From Fusobacterium gastrosuis (lineage in GTDB: Bacteria > Fusobacteriota > Fusobacteriia > Fusobacteriales > Fusobacteriaceae): a stretch of DNA of 64,000 bases. This document shows positions 52,229 through 61,645 of this stretch, piece by piece; position 1 is the first letter of the stretch, and each line of letters opens with the position of its first letter. The position numbers and the translations under genes were made by a program. The notes under the pieces were generated by a model, which made no database searches, was not told the DNA's origin, and saw nothing but the letters and a program-made list of their open reading frames with translations. Location of the stretch: NCBI RefSeq assembly GCF_900095285.1, contig NZ_LT607734.1, positions 1,054,001 through 1,118,000 of the forward strand, read 5' to 3'.

Positions 52229-53112
52229 TGAAAAGTGAGTCTTTAAAAGATGAATTTTTAAAAAGCGAGATATCTTTGAATAGAGAATCAGGAACTTATT
52301 TATTTTATGGAGAAGATACCCAAAAAAATTATGAATTGGCACTTGAGTTTTCAAAAGAATTGTTTTCAAAAAATATGAATAATGAAGAAGAAATTGAAAA
52401 TATGGAACAAAAAGTTATGAGAGAATCTTATGCTGATTTATTTATAATTGATAACTTAAATATAGATACTGCAAGGGATATGATAAAAAAAACTTTTACA
52501 AGTTCGCATGAAGGTAGTTCAAAAGTATTTATTTTGAAAAATATTCAAGACATAAGAAAAGAAAGTGCAAATGCGATATTAAAGGTTATAGAAGAGCCTA
52601 CAAAAAACAATTTTTTTATTCTTTTATCTAATAGACTGAATATATTATCTACGATAAAATCTCGTTCTATAATATATAAAGTCAAAAAATATAGTGCTGA
52701 AGACTTAGAGGTAGATAAATATACTTATGAATTTTTTGCTACTTCATCTTCAGATATAAAAAAATATAAAGAACTAAATATAGATTTATTTGAAGAAAGA
52801 TCTTATAAGGATATATCAGTATATTTGAAAAAATATGAAACTGATGGAAAAATAGAAGATAAAATAGACATTTATAAAGCTCTTAGAAATTTTGTTAGTG
52901 AATCTTTGAACTTAAAAACTTATGAAAAGATAAAATTTGCAGAAGACATTTATTTTAATATTTCAAAAGAGAATATAAAGTTTTTGGTGGATTATTTGAT
53001 AAATTTAGTAAAACGGGACAAAAAATTAAAAAATAAATTATATTTAAAAAAAATGTTAAGGTATCCAATAAATATGAAAGTATTTTTTATAAATTTAATA
53101 CTTGAAATTTAA
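52228..53112 (+). CDS. DNA polymerase III delta-prime-like protein
   Basis: The 294-residue protein resembles HolB: GTYLFYGEDTQKNYELALEFSKEL, VFILKNIQDIRKESANAILKVIEEPTKNNFFILLSNRLNILSTIKSRSI, with the arginine finger SRS motif. The P-loop is lost (GEDTQKNY instead of GxxGxGKT), as in delta-prime, which does not bind ATP. It would be the wrench of the clamp loader. Its ATG overlaps the mreB stop by one base (TAATG). Confidence 0.8.
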   Translation: MKSESLKDEFLKSEISLNRESGTYLFYGEDTQKNYELALEFSKELFSKNMNNEEEIENMEQKVMRESYADLFIIDNLNIDTARDMIKKTFTSSHEGSSKVFILKNIQDIRKESANAILKVIEEPTKNNFFILLSNRLNILSTIKSRSIIYKVKKYSAEDLEVDKYTYEFFATSSSDIKKYKELNIDLFEERSYKDISVYLKKYETDGKIEDKIDIYKALRNFVSESLNLKTYEKIKFAEDIYFNISKENIKFLVDYLINLVKRDKKLKNKLYLKKMLRYPINMKVFFINLILEI

Positions 53113-53146
53113 AAATGAATTGTTATTATAACAATTCATTTTTTTT
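53111..53146. terminator. Bidirectional terminator
   Basis: AAAATGAATTGTTATTATAA and CAATTCATTTTTTTT form a symmetrical hairpin (ATGAATTGTT/AACAATTCAT) with A and T tracts, serving both the holB-like gene and the converging histidine kinase gene. Confidence 0.8.
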
Positions 53147-54454
53147 CAAAAAAGAAATTTTTACAGTGGTTCCTATGTCTTTTATAGAATCTATATGGAT
53201 ATCTAAGCCTAATAAGCTTACAATTTCTTTAACTATGGAAAGCCCTAAACCATGACTTTTCAATTCTCTATTCCTAGATTCATCCTCTCTATAAAATGGT
53301 TCAAAGATATGTGGTAAAGCTTCTTTTGAAATACCTATACCAAAATCTTGGATGGCAATTGATATATGTGTATTAGTTATTTCGGTTAAAATATTAATAT
53401 CTTTATTATTTCCATATTTTAAAGCATTTTCTATGATATTAGTGAATAATAAATTCAGTAAAAATTTATCAGAGATAATAAAAATTTCATTCTCTAAGTA
53501 ATTAATTTTTTGGGCCGGATACACTATGCTAAGTTTTTTTATAATATCTATTAAAATAGAATTTAAGTTTACATTTGAAAGAACAGAGTTAATATTCTTA
53601 TTTTTTGCTAAAAATAATAAATTTTCAACTAATGTTTGCATATTGATAGTTTCTTTTTTCATAATATCCAAACTTTCATTTAATAGATTTTCATCATTTT
53701 TTCCCCATTTTGCTAACATATCAATATAGCCTTTTAGAACAAAAATAGGAGTTTTTAATTCATGAGAAGCATTATTTATGAAGTTTATTTGGGCTTTTGA
53801 TTGCTCTTGAATTCTATTCATCATTAGTAAAAAAGACTGTTGTAACATATAAAATTCAATAAAATTATTTTCTTTTTGATGCTTTATATCAGAATTTAGA
53901 TTAAAATTTTGAGTAAGTTCAATTAGGTTTTCTAGCGATCCATTAAATTTATTGTAAAACTTTTTCTGAATAGAAATAATAATTCCCAAGCAAGTGCCCA
54001 TAAATATTAAAAAAATACCTATGATGTATTGGACAAGAAGTCTGCTTTTAGTAAATCTCTTTGTAATATGAATTTCTATTCTATCAAAACCTGAGGGAGT
54101 GTATTCATTTATTTTTGTTATGTAATCTATTGAGTTTAATTTTTTATTTGGTAAAAGAGGCTCTATTGTATATTTATTTCCTTTATAAAATATCTCTAAA
54201 TAGGTATCTGAAATTTTTGGTGCTTCTTCTAAAACAACTTCAAATAACTTATCATCTGTAAGTTTTTTTAGTTCTTCCTTTGTTTCAAATTCTTTAAATT
54301 CATAGTCAAGGAATGTTTCAACAGTTTTAATATGTTTTTTACTTTCACTCCAAATATAATAGGAGAAAGCAAATATAGATATCAGTGAAAATAAACTGAT
54401 TGATAAAATAATTAAATAATAAGTTTTTAATAATTCTTTGGATATTTTTTTCAT
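53126..54454 (-). CDS. Two-component sensor histidine kinase
   Basis: The 442-residue kinase has two membrane segments (about 12-33 and 139-160) enclosing a sensor domain of about 105 residues, then HisKA with the phospho-His in NNASHELKTPIFVLKGYIDML (about 232), N box NIIENALKYGN, and DFGIGISKEALPHIFEPFYR / GLGLSIVKEI. The periplasmic part has acidic clusters (DYEFKEFETKEEL, DDKLFEVVLEEAP) such as those in PhoQ-like cation or peptide sensors; that parallel is inference. It is coupled by a 4-base overlap to the regulator gene upstream. Confidence 0.92.
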   Translation of the reverse strand: MKKISKELLKTYYLIILSISLFSLISIFAFSYYIWSESKKHIKTVETFLDYEFKEFETKEELKKLTDDKLFEVVLEEAPKISDTYLEIFYKGNKYTIEPLLPNKKLNSIDYITKINEYTPSGFDRIEIHITKRFTKSRLLVQYIIGIFLIFMGTCLGIIISIQKKFYNKFNGSLENLIELTQNFNLNSDIKHQKENNFIEFYMLQQSFLLMMNRIQEQSKAQINFINNASHELKTPIFVLKGYIDMLAKWGKNDENLLNESLDIMKKETINMQTLVENLLFLAKNKNINSVLSNVNLNSILIDIIKKLSIVYPAQKINYLENEIFIISDKFLLNLLFTNIIENALKYGNNKDINILTEITNTHISIAIQDFGIGISKEALPHIFEPFYREDESRNRELKSHGLGLSIVKEIVSLLGLDIHIDSIKDIGTTVKISFLKKNELL

Positions 54455-55131
54455 TCTTCTCTCTCTTTATATTGGAATAAGTAACCAAATCCACGAATGG
54501 TATGAATATATCTTGATTCTTTATCGATTTTTTTTCTAAGTGCATTAATATACACATCTACAATCTTATCTTCACCATCAAAGTCATAGCCCCAAATATT
54601 TATCAATAATTTTTCTCTAGAACAAGAAATTTTCTTGTTTTTCATAAAATATTCAAGTATTAAAAATTCTGTTTTTGTTAAATTAATTTCTTCATTATTT
54701 AAAAAGACCTGTTTAGTTGAGATAATCATTTTAATCTCTTTCTCTATAAGGAAATCTTTTGAAGTATTATCATTTTTCAAACGGAGAGCTACCCGTATAC
54801 GAGCTAGTAATTCTTCAATATCAAAAGGTTTACAAATATAATCATTAGCACCTAAATCTAAAAGTTCAACTTTATCAAGTACAGAATCTTTTGCTGTGAT
54901 TACAATTATAGGGGTATCTGATAAGTTTTTGAATTCACTACATAATTCTTTTCCACTTTTCTTTGGTAACATCAAATCTAACAGAATAATATCATATTTA
55001 TTTTTTGAAAATATTTCCATTGCTTCTTTTCCGTCATATGCAGAATCAATTTGATAACCATTATGGCGTAATTCTAGATTTAAAAGTTTCTGTATATTTT
55101 TGTCATCTTCAACTAATAAAATTCTGACCAT
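54451..55131 (-). CDS. OmpR/PhoB-family response regulator
   Basis: The 226-residue protein has a receiver domain (ILLVEDDKNIQ, phospho-Asp in YDIILLDLMLPKKSGKEL at about 52, Lys at about 102) and a C-terminal winged helix (LTKTEFLILEYFMKNKKISCSREKLLINIWGYDFDGEDKIVDVYINALRKKID). It acts with the sensor encoded downstream. It is divergent from the glycosyltransferase operon at 55379, sharing a 247-base intergenic region, and is therefore the best candidate regulator of it. Confidence 0.94.
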   Translation of the reverse strand: MVRILLVEDDKNIQKLLNLELRHNGYQIDSAYDGKEAMEIFSKNKYDIILLDLMLPKKSGKELCSEFKNLSDTPIIVITAKDSVLDKVELLDLGANDYICKPFDIEELLARIRVALRLKNDNTSKDFLIEKEIKMIISTKQVFLNNEEINLTKTEFLILEYFMKNKKISCSREKLLINIWGYDFDGEDKIVDVYINALRKKIDKESRYIHTIRGFGYLFQYKEREE

Positions 55132-55272
55132 AAAATCACCCTAAATCATAATAGCATTAAAAAGAAATTTTTACTACATATAAAAAAATTAATAATTTTT
55201 ACCAAATCTTAACTTTTGGAAAATATAATTCAAATGTAAAAAAGGAAAATGATTTTATAAAAATAAAAAAAG

Positions 55273-55320
55273 TATGAGGAAACAATAATTCCCAGGATAG
55301 TTTTCTCATATTTCCCCCTT
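55273..55320 (+). promoter_or_regulatory. Leader hairpin before the glycosyltransferase operon
   Basis: TATGAGGAAAC and GTTTTCTCATA (about 55273 to 55310) form a stem with a 17-base loop, followed by TTTCCCCCTTT. It may be a weak terminator or a structured leader; the operon start is about 60 bases downstream. No gene lies between 55132 and 55378. Confidence 0.45.
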
Positions 55321-55378
55321 TAGTAAACTTTAACAAATTAATAAAAATTAAATATAGATTAAAAAGTAGGAGAAAAAA

Positions 55379-56095
55379 ATGGAAAGAATATCAGTGATCG
55401 CACCAGTTTTTAATGAAAAAGAAAATATTGTTAGGCTTATTGAAAAAATTGAATTAGCAATAAAGCCTAAATTTGAATCTTATGAAATAGTTTTAGTTGA
55501 CGATGGAAGTACAGACGGAAGTACTGACCTGATTAAAGAAATAGCAAAAAAAAATGTTCATATAAAAAACTATCATTTTACAAAAAATAACGGACAGACG
55601 GCTGCTTTAGATGCAGGTTTTAAAATGTGTACAGGAGAAATTGTTGTAACTATGGATTCAGATTTACAAACAAATCCAGATGATATTCATATATTACTAC
55701 CTTATTTAAAAGAATATGATATGGTCAATGGAAAAAGATTGACAAGAGAGGATGGATTAAAAAGAAAAATATCATCTTTAGTTGGAAATGGAATGAGAAA
55801 TTGGATAACTAAAGATAATATTCAAGATACAGGTTGCCCCTTAAAACTTTTTAAAAAAGAAGTAGTAAAATCCTTTGTGCTGTATGAAGGTATGCACAGA
55901 TTTTTACCAACACTTGCTAAAATAAATGGATTTAAAGTTATAGAAGTTCCTGTTCAGCATTATGATAGGGAGTTTGGTCAATCAAAATATGGTGTATGGA
56001 ATAGATTGTTTAAAGGATTGAAAGATGCCTTTGCAGTGCGTTGGATGAAACAAAGAAAATTAAAATATGAAATAGTTATTGAAGAGGAGAAATAA
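55379..56095 (+). CDS. Polyprenyl-phosphate glycosyltransferase, GT2 family (DPM1/ArnC/RgtE-like)
   Basis: The 238-residue enzyme has a GT-A fold: VIAPVFNEKENIVRLIEKI, VLVDDGSTDGSTDLI (DDGS), VTMDSDLQTNPDDI (DxD) and PVQHYDREFGQSKYG. It is short, like dolichol-phosphate-mannose synthase and RgtE, lacking the two C-terminal membrane helices of ArnC. It would load a sugar from a nucleotide donor onto undecaprenyl phosphate at the cytoplasmic face. With the UDP-uronic acid genes downstream, galacturonate is the best guess for the sugar. Confidence 0.88.
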   Translation: MERISVIAPVFNEKENIVRLIEKIELAIKPKFESYEIVLVDDGSTDGSTDLIKEIAKKNVHIKNYHFTKNNGQTAALDAGFKMCTGEIVVTMDSDLQTNPDDIHILLPYLKEYDMVNGKRLTREDGLKRKISSLVGNGMRNWITKDNIQDTGCPLKLFKKEVVKSFVLYEGMHRFLPTLAKINGFKVIEVPVQHYDREFGQSKYGVWNRLFKGLKDAFAVRWMKQRKLKYEIVIEEEK

Positions 56096-56353
56096 ATGAA
56101 ATTTGATTATTTTTATATTTTAGGGTTTATAGGACAAATATGTTTTTCTATGAGATTTATTGTACAGTGGATAGCCTCAGAAAAATCAAAAACCAGTGTG
56201 GTTCCGTTTTCATTTTGGATATATAGCATAATAGGAAGTTCGATGCTTTTAATCTATGCTATTTATAGAAAAGATCCTGTATTTATAGTAGGGCAGTTAC
56301 CTAACCTTTTAATTTACTCAAGAAATATTTACTTGATCAAAAAAAGGAGATAG
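56096..56353 (+). CDS. LAB_N-domain membrane protein (lipid-A-disaccharide synthase N-terminal type)
   Basis: An 85-residue protein with three membrane segments and the LAB_N pattern: GFIGQICFSMRFIVQWIASEK, VVPFSFWIYSIIGSSMLLIYAIYRKDPVFIVGQLPNLLIYSRNIYLI. Small LAB_N proteins are found between ArnC-like and ArnT-like genes in other bacteria and may move or present the polyprenyl-linked sugar. Its gene starts directly at the stop of the GT2 gene (no gap). Confidence 0.88.
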   Translation: MKFDYFYILGFIGQICFSMRFIVQWIASEKSKTSVVPFSFWIYSIIGSSMLLIYAIYRKDPVFIVGQLPNLLIYSRNIYLIKKRR

Positions 56354-56356
56354 TGG

Positions 56357-57898
56357 ATGACTTGGAATGAAAAATATGACAAGTATATATTATTTCTAAT
56401 TTCATTAATAGCTTTTTTATCAGTTATTTGGGTAAGAGAAGCGGATATTATGGAAGTAAGAAATTTTATTACAGCAAGAGAAATGTTAAAAAACAATAGT
56501 TGGTGGATTACGACTCTTAATGGAAATTTAAGATTTGAAAAACCTCCTTTACCAACATGGATAACCGCATTGTGGATGAAGAGTTTATCAAACCAGAGTA
56601 TGGAATCAATTTTGCGGATGCCCAATTCTATATTTGCTTCAGTATTTATAGTTTATTTTTACAGTCAAATTAAGGAAATTTTTAAGAATAGAAATATTGC
56701 ATTTTTATCTGCCTTTGTTTTAGCAACAAATTTTATGTTTATAAAATTAGGTGCAGAGAATACATGGGACATATATGTATATATTTTTTCATTTTTAGCA
56801 GGCTTAAATTATTTTTTATTTTTGGAAAATAAAAAGCTAAAAAATATAGTGATATTTTCCATATTTGTAGCATTATCTATTCTTAGTAAAGGTCCAGTAG
56901 GACTATATTCGACAATTATACCGGCTATTTTCGTAAGTATTGTTATAAGTAAAGAAAAGGTAAAGAAAAATTGGAAATGTATTACTATATTTTTGATTTT
57001 AGGTATTTTGATAGGAAGCAGTTGGGGAGTATCAATGTATTTTACATTTGGTGAAGAATTTTTAAGAACTCTTAAAAAAGAAAAGGATACATGGGCAAAC
57101 TCACATATAAAAGGTCCTTTATTTTATGTGGACTATATAATTTATTCAGGAACATGGTTAGTTTTTTCAATAGCCAGTTTATTTTATGAAAGAAAAAATA
57201 AATCAGAAAAAAGTAGAGCTTTTTATTTATGGCATATATTTATTTTTATCTTTATTTCACTGGTGCAGATGAAGAAGAAGAGGTATGGGCTACCATTATA
57301 TTTTACAGAGAGTGTATTGATAGGAATTTTTTTAGAAAGAATATCAGTTAAGTTAGACTCCAGTTCACAAAAAATTTTAAAAATACAAAAGTATATACTA
57401 TTGTTTATTATAATCCTTTCAATTTTATTTTTATCGTATAGCTTTTTTGTAGAAAATTATATAAATAATTATTTTTTTATAATAGCTATAATAGTAAATT
57501 TGTTGATGTTCTACTATCTATATTTTTATAAAAGAGAGGAGAAAAATTTTAAGAATATAGTAATTGGAACAGGTTTAGTACTGCTCACATTTAATTTAAC
57601 TGTGGCTTGGGTTGGTGACAGATATTATTTAAAAAATACAGAGTCTTTAAAAAAATTCTACTTAGAAGATATTTTAGTGAAAGATCTGCCGATAGTTTCA
57701 TCTGAATTTTTAATAGAAGATGTTTGGAAAATAGGTGGAGAAATAAAAAAAATGGAAGAAATTCCAACTGATGAAAGAATATTGTATTTTGGAGATAAAA
57801 ATTTAGAAAAATTGTTAATAAATTACGATATAGTTAGGACATATAATCCGAAAGAAAATATAAAAATTTATGAATTATATAGAAAGGAAAAAATATGA
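56357..57898 (+). CDS. GT39-family (ArnT-like) membrane glycosyltransferase 1
   Basis: The 513-residue protein has about 11 membrane segments and the ArnT/PMT signature after the first one: READIMEVRNFITAREML with the acidic catalytic pair, then NLRFEKPPLPTWI. GT39 enzymes transfer sugars from undecaprenyl phosphate to lipid A, core or proteins on the outer face. Its last codons overlap the epimerase start by four bases. Confidence 0.88.
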   Translation: MTWNEKYDKYILFLISLIAFLSVIWVREADIMEVRNFITAREMLKNNSWWITTLNGNLRFEKPPLPTWITALWMKSLSNQSMESILRMPNSIFASVFIVYFYSQIKEIFKNRNIAFLSAFVLATNFMFIKLGAENTWDIYVYIFSFLAGLNYFLFLENKKLKNIVIFSIFVALSILSKGPVGLYSTIIPAIFVSIVISKEKVKKNWKCITIFLILGILIGSSWGVSMYFTFGEEFLRTLKKEKDTWANSHIKGPLFYVDYIIYSGTWLVFSIASLFYERKNKSEKSRAFYLWHIFIFIFISLVQMKKKRYGLPLYFTESVLIGIFLERISVKLDSSSQKILKIQKYILLFIIILSILFLSYSFFVENYINNYFFIIAIIVNLLMFYYLYFYKREEKNFKNIVIGTGLVLLTFNLTVAWVGDRYYLKNTESLKKFYLEDILVKDLPIVSSEFLIEDVWKIGGEIKKMEEIPTDERILYFGDKNLEKLLINYDIVRTYNPKENIKIYELYRKEKI

Positions 57899-58944
57899 AG
57901 ATATTAGTGACAGGTGGAGCCGGATTTATAGGTTCACATTTAGCAGAAAAATTAATGGAGGCAGATTATAGCATTGTAGTTGTTGATAATTTTGATTCTT
58001 TTTATTCAGAGAATAAAAAAATATTAAATATTTTAGAATCATTTAAGTTAACAGGAGAATTTGAAAATATAAATAAGATTAATGAGAAAGAAAAAAAATT
58101 AAATCATTTGAAAAATATTATATCGGATAAAAAATATAAGTTATATATTGAAAACATTTGTAATATGAAAAATATGGAAAAAATTTTTATGGAAGAAAGG
58201 CCCGATATGGTTATAAACTTAGCTGCTTTAGCAGGAGTCAGACCATCTATTCAAAATCCTTTAAAATACCAAGAAGTAAACATTCAAGGTTTTTTAAATA
58301 TATTGGAGTTGTGTCATAAGTTTAACATAGATAAACTGATTCAAGCTTCATCATCATCTGTCTATGGAAATTGTAAAGATGATATATATTCAGAAGAAGC
58401 AAGAGTTGATAGACCAATTTCACCTTACGCTGCAACTAAAAAGGCTGGAGAAGAAATGGGCTATGTTTATTCTCATCTCTATAAAATAAATATGATACAA
58501 CTTAGATTTTTTACTGTTTATGGCGAGAGAATGAGACCAGATTTAGCAATACATAAGTTTATAGAAAATATAAATATGGGGAATGAAATAAGTCTTTTTG
58601 GTGATGGTAATACATCAAGAGATTATACATATATAGGAGATATTGTAAACGGAATAATAGCTTCAATAAAATATTTGGAAGTTAATAAAAATGTTTTTGA
58701 AATAATAAATTTAGGAAGTTCGCGAGAAATAAAACTAATAGATATGGTAAGAACAATAGAAAAAGAATTAAATAAAAATGCCAAAATAAAATTTGTTGAA
58801 AAACAAGCTGGGGATGTAGAAAAAACATATGCTGATATAAGTAAAGCTAAAAAACTTTTAAAATATGAAGTTAAAACAGATTTTAAGCAAGGGATTAAAA
58901 ATATGGTTGAATGGTATTTAAAAAGAAAAGAGGTAAATATATGA
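57895..58944 (+). CDS. UDP-glucuronate 4-epimerase-like SDR enzyme
   Basis: The 349-residue protein has a Rossmann start (KILVTGGAGFIGSHLAEKL), NLAALAGVRPSIQNP, SSSSVYG, the YAATKKAGE catalytic Tyr/Lys pair (about 183) and FTVYGERMRPDLAIHKF. This pattern and length match UDP-glucuronate epimerases (CapI/Gla types), which make UDP-galacturonic acid. Next to a UDP-glucose dehydrogenase gene this assignment is favoured over UDP-glucose epimerase. Confidence 0.85.
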   Translation: MKILVTGGAGFIGSHLAEKLMEADYSIVVVDNFDSFYSENKKILNILESFKLTGEFENINKINEKEKKLNHLKNIISDKKYKLYIENICNMKNMEKIFMEERPDMVINLAALAGVRPSIQNPLKYQEVNIQGFLNILELCHKFNIDKLIQASSSSVYGNCKDDIYSEEARVDRPISPYAATKKAGEEMGYVYSHLYKINMIQLRFFTVYGERMRPDLAIHKFIENINMGNEISLFGDGNTSRDYTYIGDIVNGIIASIKYLEVNKNVFEIINLGSSREIKLIDMVRTIEKELNKNAKIKFVEKQAGDVEKTYADISKAKKLLKYEVKTDFKQGIKNMVEWYLKRKEVNI

Positions 58945-60278
58945 AAATAGCAGTAATAGGAACAGGGTATGTAGGTTTAGTTCAAGGTGTAATTATGTCT
59001 GAATTTGGAGCTGAGGTAACTTGTATAGATAAAGTTAAAGAAAAAATAGAAAAATTAAAAAGTGGAGAATTACCAATATATGAACCAGGATTGAAAGAAC
59101 TTTTGCTTAAAAATCAAAAAGCAAAGAGAATAAATTTTACTACTGATGTTCATGAAGGCATAAAAGAAGCAGAAGTTATTTTCATTGCTGTTGGAACGCC
59201 TCCTTTAGCAGATGGAAGAGCTGATTTATCAGCTGTGTTGAATGTTGCTAAAGAAATAGGAGAATTAATAGATAATTATAAGGTAATAGTAAATAAATCC
59301 ACAGTACCTGTTGGAACAGGAAAAAAAGTAAAAGAATTAATTAAAGAAGAACTAGAAAAAAGGAAAATTGATATAGATTTTGATGTAGTTTCAAATCCAG
59401 AATTTTTAAGAGAAGGTAAAGCAGTGGGTGATTGTTTAAGACCAGATAGAATAGTTATTGGGACAGAATCAGAAAAAGCAAAAGAAATAATGAAAAAAGT
59501 TTATGATGTTTTGTATATAAATTCCACTCCATTTTTATTTACAAATGTTGAAACAGCTGAAATGATAAAATATGCTTCTAATGCTTTTTTAGCCGTAAAA
59601 ATTTCATTTATTAATGAAATTGCTTTGCTTGCTGAAAAAGTGGGAGCTAATACTCAAGAAATTGCAAGAGGAATGGGAATGGATGGAAGAATATCTCCTA
59701 AATTTTTACATTGTGGGGCAGGATACGGAGGATCTTGTTTTCCTAAAGATACAAAAGCAATAGTTGAAATCGGAAAAGAATATGATGAGGAGATGTTTGT
59801 TATTTCTGCTGCTATTGCTGCAAATGAAAAACAAAAGAAGAAAATGGTTGAAAAAATAAAAAAAGAAACAGGGGATTTAAAAGATAAAGTAATAGGGGTA
59901 TTAGGTTTAACATTTAAACCAGATACAGATGATATGAGGGAAGCTCCTAGTTTAGACATATTACAAGGTCTTATCAGAGAGGGAGCTAAAATTCAAGCAT
60001 ATTGCCCTGAAGGGATAAAGGAAGCCATTTGGTATTTAAGAGACTTTGAAGATAATATAATTTATTGTGCTGATGAATATTCAATAGCAAATGGAGCAGA
60101 TGCAATAGTTCTAATGACAGAATGGAATCAATTCAGAGGAATGGATTTAAGTCGTTTGAGAAAAAGAATGAAAGGAGATAAATATTTTGACTTAAGAAAT
60201 ATAAATATAAAAAATCCTAAAGTTAGAGAATATTTTGACTACTATCCGACAGGTGAAAATCATGAAAAAAGAGTATAA
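58941..60278 (+). CDS. ugd: UDP-glucose 6-dehydrogenase
   Basis: The 445-residue enzyme has KIAVIGTGYVGLVQGVIMSEFG, VGTPPLADGRADLS, NPEFLREGKAVGDCLRPDRIVIG and the catalytic cysteine in GAGYGGSCFPKDT (about 257). It oxidises UDP-glucose to UDP-glucuronate with two NAD. The start is ATG 58941, four bases before the end of the epimerase gene, with AAAGAGGT before it; the longer in-frame GTG start is unlikely. Confidence 0.95.
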   Translation: MKIAVIGTGYVGLVQGVIMSEFGAEVTCIDKVKEKIEKLKSGELPIYEPGLKELLLKNQKAKRINFTTDVHEGIKEAEVIFIAVGTPPLADGRADLSAVLNVAKEIGELIDNYKVIVNKSTVPVGTGKKVKELIKEELEKRKIDIDFDVVSNPEFLREGKAVGDCLRPDRIVIGTESEKAKEIMKKVYDVLYINSTPFLFTNVETAEMIKYASNAFLAVKISFINEIALLAEKVGANTQEIARGMGMDGRISPKFLHCGAGYGGSCFPKDTKAIVEIGKEYDEEMFVISAAIAANEKQKKKMVEKIKKETGDLKDKVIGVLGLTFKPDTDDMREAPSLDILQGLIREGAKIQAYCPEGIKEAIWYLRDFEDNIIYCADEYSIANGADAIVLMTEWNQFRGMDLSRLRKRMKGDKYFDLRNINIKNPKVREYFDYYPTGENHEKRV

Positions 60279-61632
60279 AATTTTTTCATTATTTATAGTT
60301 ATTTTTATTATTTTAGCTTTTTTGCGTTTTCCAGATTCACGAAATGAAATGAAGTATCTTTTAATTGCAAAAGATAGCTTTAATAATGGAGATATATTCA
60401 TATTAAAATACTTGGGAGAGCTCTATCCTGATAAACCACCGCTATATTTTTGGGGAGTTAAAATATTTTATATGATTTTTGGGGAATATTCCTACAATAT
60501 ATCTCTTATACTATTAAGTTTTTTACCATTTTTGGGCATAGTATTTCTATGTCTATGGCAGTTAAAAATTTTTAATAAAGAAGAATATAAAAATAATTTT
60601 AAAATTTTTATGATAACAACACCTTTTTATACAGGTATGAGTATATTTTTAAGAATGGATATGTTAATGACATTTTTTATCTGTTTAAATTTATCTATAT
60701 TCATCTATTTATATTTTAATCAGGAAAAAATTAGTAAAAGAAATTCACTACTTTATTACTTGAGTTTAATACTCGCAGTTTTTTCAAAAGGTCCTGTTGG
60801 ACTGATATTTCCTTTAATGATTGAAGTGACTTTTTTATATTTTGAAAGAAGATTAACTTTTTTTAAAAAATTACAAATAAAAATAGGAATTATGATTATT
60901 ATTGCCTTTTTTGTCTTTTGGTTTGGATTGATATTGCTTGATAGCAACGGAAAAGAATATTTAAAAATGATGTTGGGAGATCAAACTATCGGAAGAGCAA
61001 TAAAGTCTTCATCACATTCAAGACCAATATATTATTATATTTTTCACATACCGTTTACATTTTTTCCATATAGTATTTTATATTTTTATGGAATATATTA
61101 CTTTATAAAAGATTATAAATTTAGAATAAAATGGAGTAGTTTTGAAAAATGGATATTTGCATGGACAATGCCAACCCTTTTATTTTTTTCAATATTGAGC
61201 GGGAAATTAGATATTTATCTTCTACCAATTTTTCCAGGAGTAATATTTTTGAGTTTAATATTTTTGAAAAAAATTAATATAAAAAAAGTAGATATATCTA
61301 ATTTTATAAAAGTATCTCAAAAAATTATTTTTATTTTGTATATTTCATTGATAGTATTATTTCCAGTATATAAGAAGTTTTATTCCACAAAATCTTTTTA
61401 TAAATATATAGAAGAAAATAAAATTGAAAAAGTAGCATTATATCACTCTAATGATTTGATTAATTTAAAATTCTATTCACCTAATTTGAATGTTTTGGAA
61501 TATAAAGAAATTTCTGATTTAGAAAATATAGAATATATATTGGTTAAAGAAAAATATTTGTCTGATATAAATAAAGAATATGAAAAACTTTTAAAAAGAG
61601 AAGAGTATGTACTAATAAAAATAAAAAAGTAA
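60262..61632 (+). CDS. GT39-family (ArnT-like) membrane glycosyltransferase 2
   Basis: A 456-residue protein with about 11 membrane segments, RFPDSRNEMKYLLIAKDSF and GELYPDKPPLYFWGVKIFY after the first helix, the GT39 motif set. It is divergent from the first GT39 protein, so the two probably modify different positions, as do the RgtA-D/F enzymes of rhizobia and Aquifex. GACAGGTGAAA precedes ATG 60262, within the last codons of ugd. Confidence 0.88.
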   Translation: MKKEYKIFSLFIVIFIILAFLRFPDSRNEMKYLLIAKDSFNNGDIFILKYLGELYPDKPPLYFWGVKIFYMIFGEYSYNISLILLSFLPFLGIVFLCLWQLKIFNKEEYKNNFKIFMITTPFYTGMSIFLRMDMLMTFFICLNLSIFIYLYFNQEKISKRNSLLYYLSLILAVFSKGPVGLIFPLMIEVTFLYFERRLTFFKKLQIKIGIMIIIAFFVFWFGLILLDSNGKEYLKMMLGDQTIGRAIKSSSHSRPIYYYIFHIPFTFFPYSILYFYGIYYFIKDYKFRIKWSSFEKWIFAWTMPTLLFFSILSGKLDIYLLPIFPGVIFLSLIFLKKINIKKVDISNFIKVSQKIIFILYISLIVLFPVYKKFYSTKSFYKYIEENKIEKVALYHSNDLINLKFYSPNLNVLEYKEISDLENIEYILVKEKYLSDINKEYEKLLKREEYVLIKIKK

Positions 61633-61645
61633 AGAAAGGTTAATA

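Noticed and set aside
55379..61632. Ara4N (arn/pmr) operon
   Set aside because: ArnA and ArnB homologues are absent, and the epimerase plus UDP-glucose dehydrogenase fit galacturonate better.
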